Below are positions 36,556 through 45,221 of a stretch of 64,000 nucleotides of DNA, in pieces. The stretch comes from Alkalimonas mucilaginosa (GTDB taxonomy: Bacteria > Pseudomonadota > Gammaproteobacteria > Enterobacterales > Alteromonadaceae). The stretch spans positions 248,001 through 312,000 of the forward strand of contig NZ_JAUGZK010000004.1 of the NCBI RefSeq assembly GCF_036327005.1, given 5' to 3'. The first letter of the stretch is position 1; each line of letters starts with the position of its first letter. The position numbers and the translations under genes are program-made. A model generated the notes under the pieces. The model was given only the letters and a program-made list of their open reading frames with translations, was not told the DNA's origin and searched no databases.

Positions 36556-38576
36556 TCCAACAGTGCTTTTAGCTGCGGATTAAGCAACCGATCCTGCTGC
36601 CATAGCTCAATGCTGCCAAGCTGCAGCGCATTAAGTAAGTCCTGGCGGATATTTTCGGTCATCCATTCACAGGGCCTGCTTTCCTGCACTTTAAGTTGCA
36701 GGTACATATGCTGCTGGGCCGGGTTCAGTTGGTTGGCAAGATACCAGCTTAACCAGACCGCCTCACGTAGCGCCTGAATATGGCCGCTCTGGTAGTCTTC
36801 ACCCAACAACTCCTGCAGCGGCAGAATCAGGGTTTGCAAGTGAGGTTGTGGCTGCAACTGAGTGCGCTGCTGAGCAAGATGACAAAGAATTTTACTTTCC
36901 AGAGCGGCGAGCTCTGAGCGCTGGCAGCACAGACCAAGCCATAACACATCGCTGTGAATGGTGAGCTGTACAATCTGCGGCAACTTAAAGCTTTGCAGCA
37001 AGCTAATCAGTACCCGACGCAATTGCACTTCCCCATAGAGTTGTTTGTATTGCTGGCAGTCCCGTAGGGTGATCGCCATTAAGTGTAAGGGTAGCTTGGC
37101 ACGTTGTTCTGTGACCAATCGGTCGCTAAATTGGATCCACTGACGGGAAAATATTAACTGACTGGCAGGTGATGTCTGTTTCAACTGCTGCAAACGATGC
37201 ACTGCCAGCAGTAACAAAAGCAGTAGCAGTGCAGACAGAGCCATCAATCCCCAGCTATACATGCCAGCGGCATACCATTGCGGTTTGCTTTGCTCCGGTT
37301 GTGGTGGTTGCCTGAATTGCAAGTAATCCAGTTTAAGGTTGTATTGCTCTTGCAAGTCATTAAAACGCAAGGCGCGGGCTTGCTCGCTGAAGTGATAAGC
37401 CTGCTGCCACTCAAGCTGCCGTGCCGCAAGCCCGGCACCAAGTTCCGCAGAACGATAACGAATAAATAAGGGCAGGTTGGGGTTGTCATGCTGAATGTTC
37501 AGCTGTTGAAACAAGGCTATGGCGGCTGCTAGCTGCTCTTGTTGGATAAAGCTTTCAATCAAAGCTAACTGGACTTGCCGAAGGCTTTCCTGCGCGCCAA
37601 TTTGAGAAAAAAGCGCCTGGGCTTTTTTAAAATAATAGTGTGCTTCATTCAGTTGCAGGTGATAGAGATGCCATTGCCCCATTTGGAACTTGGCTTCCGC
37701 GATCCTCATCTGATCATCCAGCTGCTGACTGAATTGTAAAGCTTGCTCCAGATAGCCGTAGCTTTGATCGTCCAATGCATGGTTCTCTAATTGCAAGCTA
37801 ACGATGCGCAGCAGGGTATTGATGTAATTGCGTTGCTCTTGATGCTCCGCAAAACCATCTTTGGCCCGAAAAAAGGCTTCCAACGCTTGTTGGGGGAGCC
37901 CCATTTTCTGGTAGGCCAGTCCATAGCGTAAATGAATTAATGGATAGGCATGAAAAGCCTGTAGTTCGGTGGCAAGTTCTGTGGTTTTGTCAAAGTGTGA
38001 AAATGCCTGGCTGATGTGGTTCATTTGCAGATAAAGTCTACCCAGCAAAAAATGTGCGTTAAGTTTTTGCCTGGGTTGCATGGCTTCCGCCAGGCTTTTT
38101 TCGGCATAGTAGACGGCTTGTTGCAAGCTGCTATGTTGATTGTAGGCTTGGGCCAGGCTTTCGTAGATTTCGGCCTTTTCGGTACGGGCGGCATCACTGG
38201 TTAATGGCTCCAGCCAGAGTACCGCTTGATGCAATGCCTCGATACCAAGCTCGGTATTGCGATACAGGCGGCCAAGTATTTGCGCTTTGACGTGCTGCAG
38301 CTGTGCCTGGTACAGCGTCTGATCGTCCAGTAAACGGGCCAAATCGATGGCTTGGTTAATACTGTGCAAGGCATTTTCTTTTTGATAAAGCTGCAGATAT
38401 GCCAAGGCCAACTCCATCCAATAGCTGCTGGAGTTTTCATCAGGGTGCAAAATTGCTTGTTCGAGAAACTGTTCAGGATCTTCGTTAATCAATGCTTTCC
38501 GCAGCTCGGGTGGAGCACTGGATGCAACAGCACTACCAACATAGATTAAAAGCAAAGCGAGCAAAAAATAGCGCAT
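36552..38576 (-). CDS. Exported TPR protein with TM helix and degenerate GGDEF-like C-terminus
   Basis: Protein of 674 residues. Signal peptide about 1-18. Residues about 20-400 form many tetratricopeptide repeats (for example LALAYLQLYQKENALHSINQA, FLLGRLYLQMNHISQAFSHF). One TM helix is at about 443-461. Cytoplasmic residues about 496-560 match the start of a GGDEF fold (LHLMAITLRDCQQYKQLYGE, LRRVLISLLQSF) but the signature is IHSDVLW instead of GGDEF and metal Asp residues are missing, so no cyclase activity is expected. It resembles the TPR-GGDEF periplasmic sensors of marine gammaproteobacteria. The degenerate domain is my reading of the pattern. Confidence 0.72.
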   Translation of the reverse strand: MRYFLLALLLIYVGSAVASSAPPELRKALINEDPEQFLEQAILHPDENSSSYWMELALAYLQLYQKENALHSINQAIDLARLLDDQTLYQAQLQHVKAQILGRLYRNTELGIEALHQAVLWLEPLTSDAARTEKAEIYESLAQAYNQHSSLQQAVYYAEKSLAEAMQPRQKLNAHFLLGRLYLQMNHISQAFSHFDKTTELATELQAFHAYPLIHLRYGLAYQKMGLPQQALEAFFRAKDGFAEHQEQRNYINTLLRIVSLQLENHALDDQSYGYLEQALQFSQQLDDQMRIAEAKFQMGQWHLYHLQLNEAHYYFKKAQALFSQIGAQESLRQVQLALIESFIQQEQLAAAIALFQQLNIQHDNPNLPLFIRYRSAELGAGLAARQLEWQQAYHFSEQARALRFNDLQEQYNLKLDYLQFRQPPQPEQSKPQWYAAGMYSWGLMALSALLLLLLLLAVHRLQQLKQTSPASQLIFSRQWIQFSDRLVTEQRAKLPLHLMAITLRDCQQYKQLYGEVQLRRVLISLLQSFKLPQIVQLTIHSDVLWLGLCCQRSELAALESKILCHLAQQRTQLQPQPHLQTLILPLQELLGEDYQSGHIQALREAVWLSWYLANQLNPAQQHMYLQLKVQESRPCEWMTENIRQDLLNALQLGSIELWQQDRLLNPQLKALLD

Positions 38577-38643
38577 AGCCGCTCAGGGTGTTTGTAACAA
38601 AATGTATGCTCTATTCTGCGTGACTTTCCGGCTGCTGTACAGT

Positions 38644-39600
38644 TCATTCCTTCGAGTCTGCAGGGTGTTGCTGCAGCCAGCTGTTCAATTGCCTGGCGGT
38701 ATATGCTATCAGCCGGTTTCTGGCTGCGAGACTGGCCCAGGCAACATGTGGGGTAAGTAATAATCTCGGGTGTGGTTGCTGCAAGAGCCGGTGCTGTAAT
38801 GGTGGCGGCTCCTGCTCCAACACATCCAGTGCCGCAGCTCCTAACTGATTTTGTTGCAAAGCCTGCAGTAAAGCGTGCGAATCAACCAACTCGCCACGGG
38901 CTGTATTAATCAGGATGGCGGTTGGTTTTAACAAGGCCAGTTGTTCAGCCCCAATCAGATGCTGATTGTCTTCAGTCAGCGGACAATGCAGCGAGAGCAC
39001 ATCGGCTTGGGCCAGGGCTTGTGCAAAAGGCAAGCGCCCTGGCCGGCACCGGGTGGCCTCGGGGCGCTCAGCAATACAGACAGTCATACCAAAGGCATGA
39101 GCCAGCCGTGCTGTTGCCTGGCCTAAAGCCCCATAACCTACGATAGTCATGGTTTGATCGGCTAACTCTTGCATAGGATGTGCCAGCAAACAAAAGTGCG
39201 GGCTGTTGCTCCAATGGCCTTGCCGGATACTCTGATCAAAGGAGTGGCATTGATTGGTAAAATGCAGCAGCATGGCAAAGACATGCTGCGCGACTGAAGC
39301 TGAGGCATAAGCACTGACATTTTGTACCTTAATTCCGGCTGCCTTGGCTGCGTTAAGATCAATATTGTTGGTGCCGGTAGCTGTTACCGCAATGTAACGT
39401 AACTCAGGCAGTTGTTGGATGGTGCTGGCATCCAGCGGTACTTTATTGACCAGAGCAATATGACAGCCTTGCAATCTGGCAAGGATCTGTTCAGGCCTGG
39501 TAAAAGGGTACAGCTGCAACTGAAGATTTAACTGCTGCAAAGGTGTCAGATCGGCATCGCCGACTGAGCCGGCATCAAGGAAAGCGGCCTTGTATGTCAT
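38644..39600 (-). CDS. D-2-hydroxyacid dehydrogenase (NAD-dependent)
   Basis: Protein of 318 residues in the glycerate/lactate dehydrogenase superfamily. NAD-binding loop VGYGALGQATARLA, the HCPLTEDNQHLI segment, NTARGELVD (catalytic Arg), LDVLEQEPPP (Glu) and TPHVAWAS (His) are intact. It resembles hydroxypyruvate reductase/glycerate dehydrogenase; the exact substrate is not clear. It is divergent from the diguanylate cyclase gene. Confidence 0.87.
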   Translation of the reverse strand: MTYKAAFLDAGSVGDADLTPLQQLNLQLQLYPFTRPEQILARLQGCHIALVNKVPLDASTIQQLPELRYIAVTATGTNNIDLNAAKAAGIKVQNVSAYASASVAQHVFAMLLHFTNQCHSFDQSIRQGHWSNSPHFCLLAHPMQELADQTMTIVGYGALGQATARLAHAFGMTVCIAERPEATRCRPGRLPFAQALAQADVLSLHCPLTEDNQHLIGAEQLALLKPTAILINTARGELVDSHALLQALQQNQLGAAALDVLEQEPPPLQHRLLQQPHPRLLLTPHVAWASLAARNRLIAYTARQLNSWLQQHPADSKE

Positions 39601-39700
39601 AGTTACCTACTCTTTGTATACGCTCATTGATCCTAACTGCTTTATTCACCGTAGGCTACCATTGCACTAGTTGCATCTTCTCTTCAATGGCGGCGATAGC

Positions 39701-40615
39701 ATGATGCATCAGATGTTGGCGGATTTTCTTTCTCGCAGTGGTGATGGTTATGGCATTTTTAATGCCGATGATCGGCTGGTGTTTTCCAACCCGGCCCTGG
39801 CAGAGATTTTCGCCATTGAGCCAGAGCGATTACACGGCATGTCATTTGAGCAAATTATCCGTTGCTGCCATCAGCAGCAGCAAGGATTAAAAATTGAAAC
39901 CACCGATCTGGACCACTGGCTGCTGTATGCCAGTCAGCGTCGGCGCAGTGTGCCTTTTCGCATTTTTGAGGCTGATACTGTCGATGGCAATTGGTATTTG
40001 ATGTCAGAGCAATGCAACAGTGAAGGTGCTATTTTGCTGCATGCCAAGGACATTACCGAGCAAAAGCGATTGCAGCTTGCGTTGTTGCAGACCGAGCAGC
40101 GTTTAAAAAATCAGGCCAATACCGATGAGCTGACCGGTATCGCCAATCGTCGCTTTTTTATGCACCAGGCTGAGAAGATACTCAAGCATCAGGACAGGAT
40201 CGGGGCCAAATGCAGCTTGCTGATGCTGGATATCGATCATTTTAAAGGATTGAATGATCATTACGGTCACCTGGCCGGTGATAGAGCGCTGCAATTTATC
40301 TGCGAGCAAATCCGGTTGCAACTCAGAGAATATGATCTTTTCGCCCGCTATGGCGGCGAAGAATTTGTGATCGTATTGGCGGATATCCCTGCCCGGGAAG
40401 CGGTGTCGGTTGCTGAACGCATTCAACAGCAACTGGCAACACATGTACTGCATTACCGGCAGGCGCCAATCCGTCTGCAGGTGTCGATTGGTATTGCCGA
40501 GCATGAACCAGAGCAAAGCCTTAATGTGTTACTGCAGCGTGCGGACCAGGCTTTGTACCAGGCAAAAGCAGCCGGTAAAAATTGCTGTGTTGTTGCCAGG
40601 GCGTCCACGTTATAA
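39701..40615 (+). CDS. PAS-GGDEF diguanylate cyclase
   Basis: Cytoplasmic protein of 304 residues from the ATG at 39701 (the frame is open from a TTG at 39671). An N-terminal PAS-like fold (about 8-125; DGYGIFNADDRLVFSNPALAEIF) is followed by a GGDEF domain. Active-site G218-G-E-E-F222, metal Asp in LMLDIDHFKGLNDHYG, and an intact inhibitory site R-x-x-D five residues before (REYD-LFARY) are present, so it should make c-di-GMP and be feedback-inhibited. The ligand of PAS is not evident. Confidence 0.92.
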   Translation: MMHQMLADFLSRSGDGYGIFNADDRLVFSNPALAEIFAIEPERLHGMSFEQIIRCCHQQQQGLKIETTDLDHWLLYASQRRRSVPFRIFEADTVDGNWYLMSEQCNSEGAILLHAKDITEQKRLQLALLQTEQRLKNQANTDELTGIANRRFFMHQAEKILKHQDRIGAKCSLLMLDIDHFKGLNDHYGHLAGDRALQFICEQIRLQLREYDLFARYGGEEFVIVLADIPAREAVSVAERIQQQLATHVLHYRQAPIRLQVSIGIAEHEPEQSLNVLLQRADQALYQAKAAGKNCCVVARASTL

Positions 40616-40639
40616 TTGCCTTTTTATCAGGTATTTCTT

Positions 40640-40867
40640 ATGTTGCCCGCAAAACTTCAACCTTTGGTGTTTGCTTTTATTATGTCCGGCTTTATGGCTT
40701 TTTTGATGTCTGGCATTCTTACCTTATTAAATCTTGGTTGGTTCAGTGGTTTTGTCCTTAGCTGGCTGAAAGCTTATCTGGTGGCCCATGCCTGTGCTTT
40801 TCCGCTGGTGTTGATTTTTGCGCCACTGAGCCGGCGCTTAACAGCCTTGCTGATCCGCCCGTCTTGA
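40640..40867 (+). CDS. DUF2798 family membrane protein
   Basis: Small protein of 75 residues from the ATG at 40640 with two hydrophobic segments (LVFAFIMSGFMAFLMSGIL and AYLVAHACAFPLVLIFA), an internal TLLNLGW and a basic end (PLSRRLTALLIR). This is the DUF2798 pattern. It follows the diguanylate cyclase by 24 bases, likely on the same transcript, and converges with the globin gene 8 bases away. Function unknown. Confidence 0.8.
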   Translation: MLPAKLQPLVFAFIMSGFMAFLMSGILTLLNLGWFSGFVLSWLKAYLVAHACAFPLVLIFAPLSRRLTALLIRPS

Positions 40868-40875
40868 GCCAAGCT

Positions 40876-41295
40876 TTAGCGGCCAATAACTTCAGGGTAC
40901 ATAGGGGCGAGCAAAGCCAGTAGCTGATTTTGCGTGCCATAGGGAATGCCTTGCTGTTGCATGGCGCTGATCAGGTGATTGACCAGCCGATCAAAATCCC
41001 GGGTATTCAGGTTCAGACCGGTATGACTTTCCTCCATTGTTGCTCCGCTGTAGACACAAGGGCCTCCGGATAATTCGCACAGTTGCTCAATCAATAAATG
41101 CCTGAAGCGGGGGATATCGGTGTCGCGAAAATGATTGACGATCAGCGGATCATGCTCAATCCGATAGAGCAAGTGATCAGTAATGGCTGTGATGCCTGCT
41201 TCTTCGCCCAGCTGTTGATACAAACTAGGCTGAGGAGTTTGACTGCAGGCTAATAGTAACAAGGCCGTACTGAGTAGACTAAGCAGTGACTTCAT
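40876..41295 (-). CDS. Periplasmic group-1-type truncated haemoglobin, lipoprotein
   Basis: Protein of 139 residues. Lipoprotein signal with lipobox LLLLAC followed by SQTPQPS. The globin fold begins SLYQQLGEEAGITAITDHL and has RIEHDPLIVNHF, LCELSGGPCVYSG, and the proximal His in MEESHTGLNL. The position aligned with the usual B10 Tyr seems to be Leu (DHLLYRI), so the distal pocket may bind O2 less tightly. Two Cys (LCELSGGPC) may form a disulfide. Start at 41295 overlaps the DUF3034 stop (TAATG). Last gene of the cupredoxin operon. Confidence 0.85.
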   Translation of the reverse strand: MKSLLSLLSTALLLLACSQTPQPSLYQQLGEEAGITAITDHLLYRIEHDPLIVNHFRDTDIPRFRHLLIEQLCELSGGPCVYSGATMEESHTGLNLNTRDFDRLVNHLISAMQQQGIPYGTQNQLLALLAPMYPEVIGR

Positions 41296-42125
41296 TACCA
41301 GCTCCCTTCTAAAGCAAGATACCACCCTTGTTGCGAGGGCAGGCCTGCGATACTACCTAAATCGACATAGGCAGCGGTTACGGACAGGTTTGGGTTAACA
41401 AACCAGGCTACAAACAGATCGCGCCAGTGCTGTTCATCGGCAAATGCCAGCCGATTCGGTTTTTGCTTAAATTCGACCCCAACGGCCAGATGATGGGTCA
41501 GCAACAAAGCTGCTGATCCTTCAAACATCAGTTGATGGCGTTGATTTTCTGTGTTGCCAAAGCCAAGCAAACCCGTCTGGTTCGCTTGAGTAGCACGGAT
41601 GGTGCCGTTTAGCAGTAAGTTACGGCCAGCTATGGCATCCAGCCAAACTTTACTGGCAGCTACATAGGCATCAACCCCGCTTCGCGATCGGGCTCCAACC
41701 AGAGATGGTAGCTCAAAATCCAGATGACGTTTGTAGTGCAGGCCCAGACTAATTTGTGGCAGATTGGTATAAAGTAACTGACCAGCAAGCCGGTACTTAA
41801 CACCGACAATATCCTGCCGCAATTGACCACCGATGCTATCGAGCTTAAATTGTTGCCGGGCATAAGACAGCTCCCAGCGATTATCAACACTTAATCCGAT
41901 TCCGGTTGAATGCAAGGAAAAGTCATCGACCCCGACCCGGCTGCCAAAAGCCTGCAGGCTCCACTCTTCATTACTCCCGTAACCGTTGATCACTGCCCAG
42001 GGCACAATGCCGCCACCTGCACTGCCTTCAATGGTGGTGGCTCCACCCGTTGTCAGCACTCTGCTTGCGGCATGAACTGGCAAAGCCAGCAAAGCCAGTA
42101 GCAACCAGATCACTGTTTTATTCAT
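41295..42125 (-). CDS. DUF3034 family outer-membrane-type protein
   Basis: Protein of 276 residues with signal peptide (about 1-19, VHAAS). The mature part opens with LTTGGATTIEGSAGGGIVPWAVI and consists of alternating short amphipathic strands, ending GWYLALEGSW with a terminal aromatic residue, as in outer-membrane barrels. This matches the DUF3034 family. Function unknown. It overlaps the globin start by TAATG and its own start overlaps the GGDEF-EAL stop by 4 bases. Confidence 0.8.
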   Translation of the reverse strand: MNKTVIWLLLALLALPVHAASRVLTTGGATTIEGSAGGGIVPWAVINGYGSNEEWSLQAFGSRVGVDDFSLHSTGIGLSVDNRWELSYARQQFKLDSIGGQLRQDIVGVKYRLAGQLLYTNLPQISLGLHYKRHLDFELPSLVGARSRSGVDAYVAASKVWLDAIAGRNLLLNGTIRATQANQTGLLGFGNTENQRHQLMFEGSAALLLTHHLAVGVEFKQKPNRLAFADEQHWRDLFVAWFVNPNLSVTAAYVDLGSIAGLPSQQGWYLALEGSW

Positions 42126-44458
42126 GCATTTACCTCACTAAAATAATCGGCTCCCGTCTGCTGGAATTGCTGTAGCCAGTGGTCAAAGTCTGTTGCTGGC
42201 ATTGGTTTGGCAAAGTAATAGCCCTGAACGGTATCGCAACCAAGCGCCAGCAGTTTAGTAAGACCTGCACGGTTTTCCAGCCCTTCGGCAGTGATCTGAA
42301 ACCCTAAGCCTTTGGCTAAGCGGCTGGCTGCTTCGACGATCAGCTCATCATCGCTGTTGTGTTCAATATCTTTGATAAAAGCCCGATCAATTTTTACTTC
42401 ATGAACCGGCAACAACTTCAGATAGGCCAATGATGAATGACCGGTACCAAAGTCATCGATTGCCAGTTCAACCCCTAGCGCTGCAAGTTGATGGAGGTTC
42501 CGAATCACCCGCTCCGGGTCCTGCATTACGGCACCCTCGGTAACTTCCAATGCCAACACCTTAGCAGATACTCTGGCCTGGTTTAGCAATTGCTGGATAC
42601 GTGTTGGCAGTTGCTCATCGATCAGATCCAACGGTGAAAGATTCACAGCCAACTTTAAACCCGGATGGGAGCTTTGCCACAGTGCTGCTTGTGTAATCAC
42701 CTTGCTTAGCATCCAGTCGGTGACCAACTGAATATGGCCGCTGTGCTCGGCTAAGCGAATAAACTCATCCGGTGGGATAAAACCAAGACTTGGATGCTGC
42801 CAGCGGATTAAGGCTTCTGCTGCCAGGCAGTTTTGATGCTGCAGTGATACTTTGGGTTGATAACAGATACTCAGCGTATTGGCTGCCAGAGCAACTGGCA
42901 AGTCCTGAATAATGGTCAGTTCGCGCAGATGACGTTCATCCTGACCTGCTTGATAACCAGCAACGCCTTCGCTCAGTTGTTTAGCTGCGGCGCTGGCGAT
43001 ATCAACCCGGCGTAGTAAGGTGCTGACTACAAGAGGTTCAGCTATCGGCACGGCAAAGCGATAATAGCCCAAGGTGAGCTGTAAGCTGATACTGCTGTGT
43101 TGCAGTTGATAAGCAGCCTGCAAAGGAGCTGTTACTGCTGTCAACTCAGTGGGTAATTCGGCATAGATCAACAGGAACTCATCGCCGCCAACCCGCGCAC
43201 TAAATAGCGGCGCAGGGGCCAGTTGGCGAATACGCTCCGCCAGAAGTTGCAGCAGTTGATCGCCGGTATCCAGACCAAAGGCATCGTTGATATGGCGAAA
43301 GTTGCGAATGTTCAGCAACAGCAAGACGCCGGCTTGCTGCCGTCCATAGTTTTTCAACCAGCGCTCGGCTGCGCTGCGGTTAGCAAGGCCGGTGAGAGGA
43401 TCTTGCTCAGCTTGCTCGATCAGTAAACGCTCCCGCTCGGCCAGCCGCTGCTGCATCTGGTTAAGGGTTTTACTAAGGACGCCGACTTCACCGCGAGCCT
43501 TTGGTAAAGCTGGGGTGGCTTTACCTTCCCCCAGTTGCCTGGCAAATTTGCTGAGCTTTTGCAATGGTTCGGTGATGCTGCGGCCCAGCCAGAATGCGGC
43601 CAGCAAAGATACCGTCAGCGCAACGCCAAAAATACCGACTAACTGGCTTCGCATACTCTGGTAGTTTTGTAGCCAGCGGCTGTTCGGTAAGTGCAGCAAT
43701 GCCCAGAGATCGGCATGTTCCAGTGGCCTGCTGAGGGTCAGGTAACGCTGATCCTGACTGGCGGAGGGGTCATTGGTTAACTCTGTTAAGGCGATGGTTT
43801 CAGGCAGCAGGTCTGACAAACTCTGATTGCTTAGTGTCGAGGTGAGCAAGTGTATTTCCTGCCCTGTTTGGTACTGAATAAAACTGATGTCCAGACCTGT
43901 AATGGCTTTTAACTGCAGTGCTAATGTTTCGTCCAGCACAAAACCCATGCCAACCCAGGCGATGATATTCGGTGCTCGTACCGGGACCAACACCAGTTGG
44001 TAAGCTTGACCGTCCAGCGGAAAAATAGCGCTGTGCCTGCTGAAAGCTGCTTGTTGGGCCGCTTGCAGTAATGGGCTGAGCTGGTCTTCGCTTAGTTCGC
44101 GGCGACTGCTGGCCAATAAGTTCCCTTGTGGGTCTAACAGCACCACCAATTGTGCTTCGATGCGGCTACCATGGTTCTCCAGTACCGACTGAATAGTGGC
44201 GGACTCGGATGTTGCCACCGCCTGTCGGAATCCAAAATCAGCGGCCAGTACCTGCACCGATTGACCAAGTTGTTGCGAGCGTTCATTAAGCAATTGCTCA
44301 AATACATTGGCGGCAACCGTCAGAACTTGCCGGGCTTGTTGCTGACTGTCTTTTTTCATAGCACTCAGACTGGCCAACGCTGTGGCCAAAGCAAGTAAGC
44401 TCAACAAGCCAATGATTACAAGCAGTAGGCGGTGACGTAATGAGTTGAGTATTCGCAT
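42122..44458 (-). CDS. Membrane GGDEF-EAL protein, probable c-di-GMP phosphodiesterase
   Basis: Protein of about 778 residues from the ATG at 44458 (a GTG at 44479 is possible). TM1 about 12-35, a periplasmic sensor with a dCache/CHASE4-like look (about 36-265), TM2 about 275-295, HAMP, GGDEF and EAL domains. GGDEF signature is intact (ARVGGDEFLL) but the metal Asp pair is replaced (NIRNF for DxDxF), and no RxxD site precedes it, so cyclase activity is doubtful. The EAL domain has EALIRW, NLSPLDL, EVTEGA and DDFGTGHSS, so it should cleave c-di-GMP. Four bases after the cupredoxin gene. Confidence 0.9.
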   Translation of the reverse strand: MRILNSLRHRLLLVIIGLLSLLALATALASLSAMKKDSQQQARQVLTVAANVFEQLLNERSQQLGQSVQVLAADFGFRQAVATSESATIQSVLENHGSRIEAQLVVLLDPQGNLLASSRRELSEDQLSPLLQAAQQAAFSRHSAIFPLDGQAYQLVLVPVRAPNIIAWVGMGFVLDETLALQLKAITGLDISFIQYQTGQEIHLLTSTLSNQSLSDLLPETIALTELTNDPSASQDQRYLTLSRPLEHADLWALLHLPNSRWLQNYQSMRSQLVGIFGVALTVSLLAAFWLGRSITEPLQKLSKFARQLGEGKATPALPKARGEVGVLSKTLNQMQQRLAERERLLIEQAEQDPLTGLANRSAAERWLKNYGRQQAGVLLLLNIRNFRHINDAFGLDTGDQLLQLLAERIRQLAPAPLFSARVGGDEFLLIYAELPTELTAVTAPLQAAYQLQHSSISLQLTLGYYRFAVPIAEPLVVSTLLRRVDIASAAAKQLSEGVAGYQAGQDERHLRELTIIQDLPVALAANTLSICYQPKVSLQHQNCLAAEALIRWQHPSLGFIPPDEFIRLAEHSGHIQLVTDWMLSKVITQAALWQSSHPGLKLAVNLSPLDLIDEQLPTRIQQLLNQARVSAKVLALEVTEGAVMQDPERVIRNLHQLAALGVELAIDDFGTGHSSLAYLKLLPVHEVKIDRAFIKDIEHNSDDELIVEAASRLAKGLGFQITAEGLENRAGLTKLLALGCDTVQGYYFAKPMPATDFDHWLQQFQQTGADYFSEVNA

Positions 44459-44462
44459 CGAT

Positions 44463-45107
44463 TCAGGAGCCAAAGCCACGTTGTGGGGTGGGTTGCTTCG
44501 GGCGGTGTTGAACAGTCAGCTGGTACTGGCTTTGGCTATTACCTTTGTGTTCCACCTCAATCAGCGCCCAATCTTCCTGTTGGAAAGGATGCCACAGCCG
44601 GAGCTGATAGCGACCTGCCCCCAGACTCTGGAATTGAGCTTCTCCCCTGGCGTTGGTGACTTGCAACAAGGGACTGTTGCTAATAAACACATAAGCTTCC
44701 ATGTAATCGTGAATATTGCAACCGAGGGCGACGATACCGGCTTGATCAAAGCGTACCGGCTGTTCTGGCTGGCCATGATAGAGCTGAATTTCAAACACCT
44801 TGGCTGGTGAAAAGGAATAGACATGGTGACGGGTGCGATCCATATTTGGAAAATCAACTGCAGTACCGACCTGAATGGCTGAGACGAAAGGCACAAAGTT
44901 CAGCCCCTGCTGCTTAACGGTCACGGATGCCGGAAGTTGGGGGGGAGTCGGCTGGGGGGTATCCAGCACCACAAGTTCGACCACCGCATCCTCTAATGGC
45001 TTACCATCTTGATCCAATACCAGAATTTGCCAATCTCCGGCAGTTGCATTTAGGGTAGTTACACTGCACAGTAAACACAATGCGATAGCAGTAGCGACGA
45101 ATGTCAT
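44463..45107 (-). CDS. Exported cupredoxin-like protein (methylamine-utilisation-type annotation)
   Basis: Protein of 214 residues with a signal peptide from the ATG at 45107. The plastocyanin-like fold has copper-ligand candidates: His in TRHHVYSFS, and Cys-His-Met in GCNIHDYMEA. A second short beta-domain (about 135-205) has LGAGRYQLRLWHPF and could be a carboxypeptidase-regulatory-like fold. Homologues are often labelled methylamine utilisation protein, but no methylamine dehydrogenase genes are here, so that name is probably misleading. First gene of the four-gene operon. Confidence 0.8.
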   Translation of the reverse strand: MTFVATAIALCLLCSVTTLNATAGDWQILVLDQDGKPLEDAVVELVVLDTPQPTPPQLPASVTVKQQGLNFVPFVSAIQVGTAVDFPNMDRTRHHVYSFSPAKVFEIQLYHGQPEQPVRFDQAGIVALGCNIHDYMEAYVFISNSPLLQVTNARGEAQFQSLGAGRYQLRLWHPFQQEDWALIEVEHKGNSQSQYQLTVQHRPKQPTPQRGFGS

Positions 45108-45131
45108 GGCAAACAACCTCGGCTCACAGGT

Positions 45132-45175
45132 GATGCAAACCCAATGTTTTGCATCTGCTTTAACCTTAGCAAGGT
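45132..45175. promoter_or_regulatory. Two dyads between the cupredoxin operon and patatin gene
   Basis: GATGCAAA-N8-TTTGCATC (45132-45155) is a perfect 8-bp dyad; ACCTT-AGC-AAGGT (45163-45175) is a second. Both lie in the 114-base divergent intergenic region and could be operators for one or both directions. I cannot name the regulator. The second dyad is reminiscent of MerR-family half-sites but its spacing is too short for CueR. Confidence 0.5.
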
Positions 45176-45221
45176 GTTGGGCTGGACTCAAACAGATTCT
45201 TAAAAGGAGCTTGGATCAGGC

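Noticed and set aside
44463..45107. Methylamine dehydrogenase pathway gene
   Set aside because: No other mau genes in the neighbourhood; only a cupredoxin fold is supported.
45132..45155. NsrR (nitric oxide) operator
   Set aside because: GATG/CATC arms are similar but the distance between arms is several bases too long for the NsrR consensus.
45163..45175. CueR copper operator
   Set aside because: ACCTT/AAGGT arms fit but a 3-base centre is far shorter than the CueR dyad.
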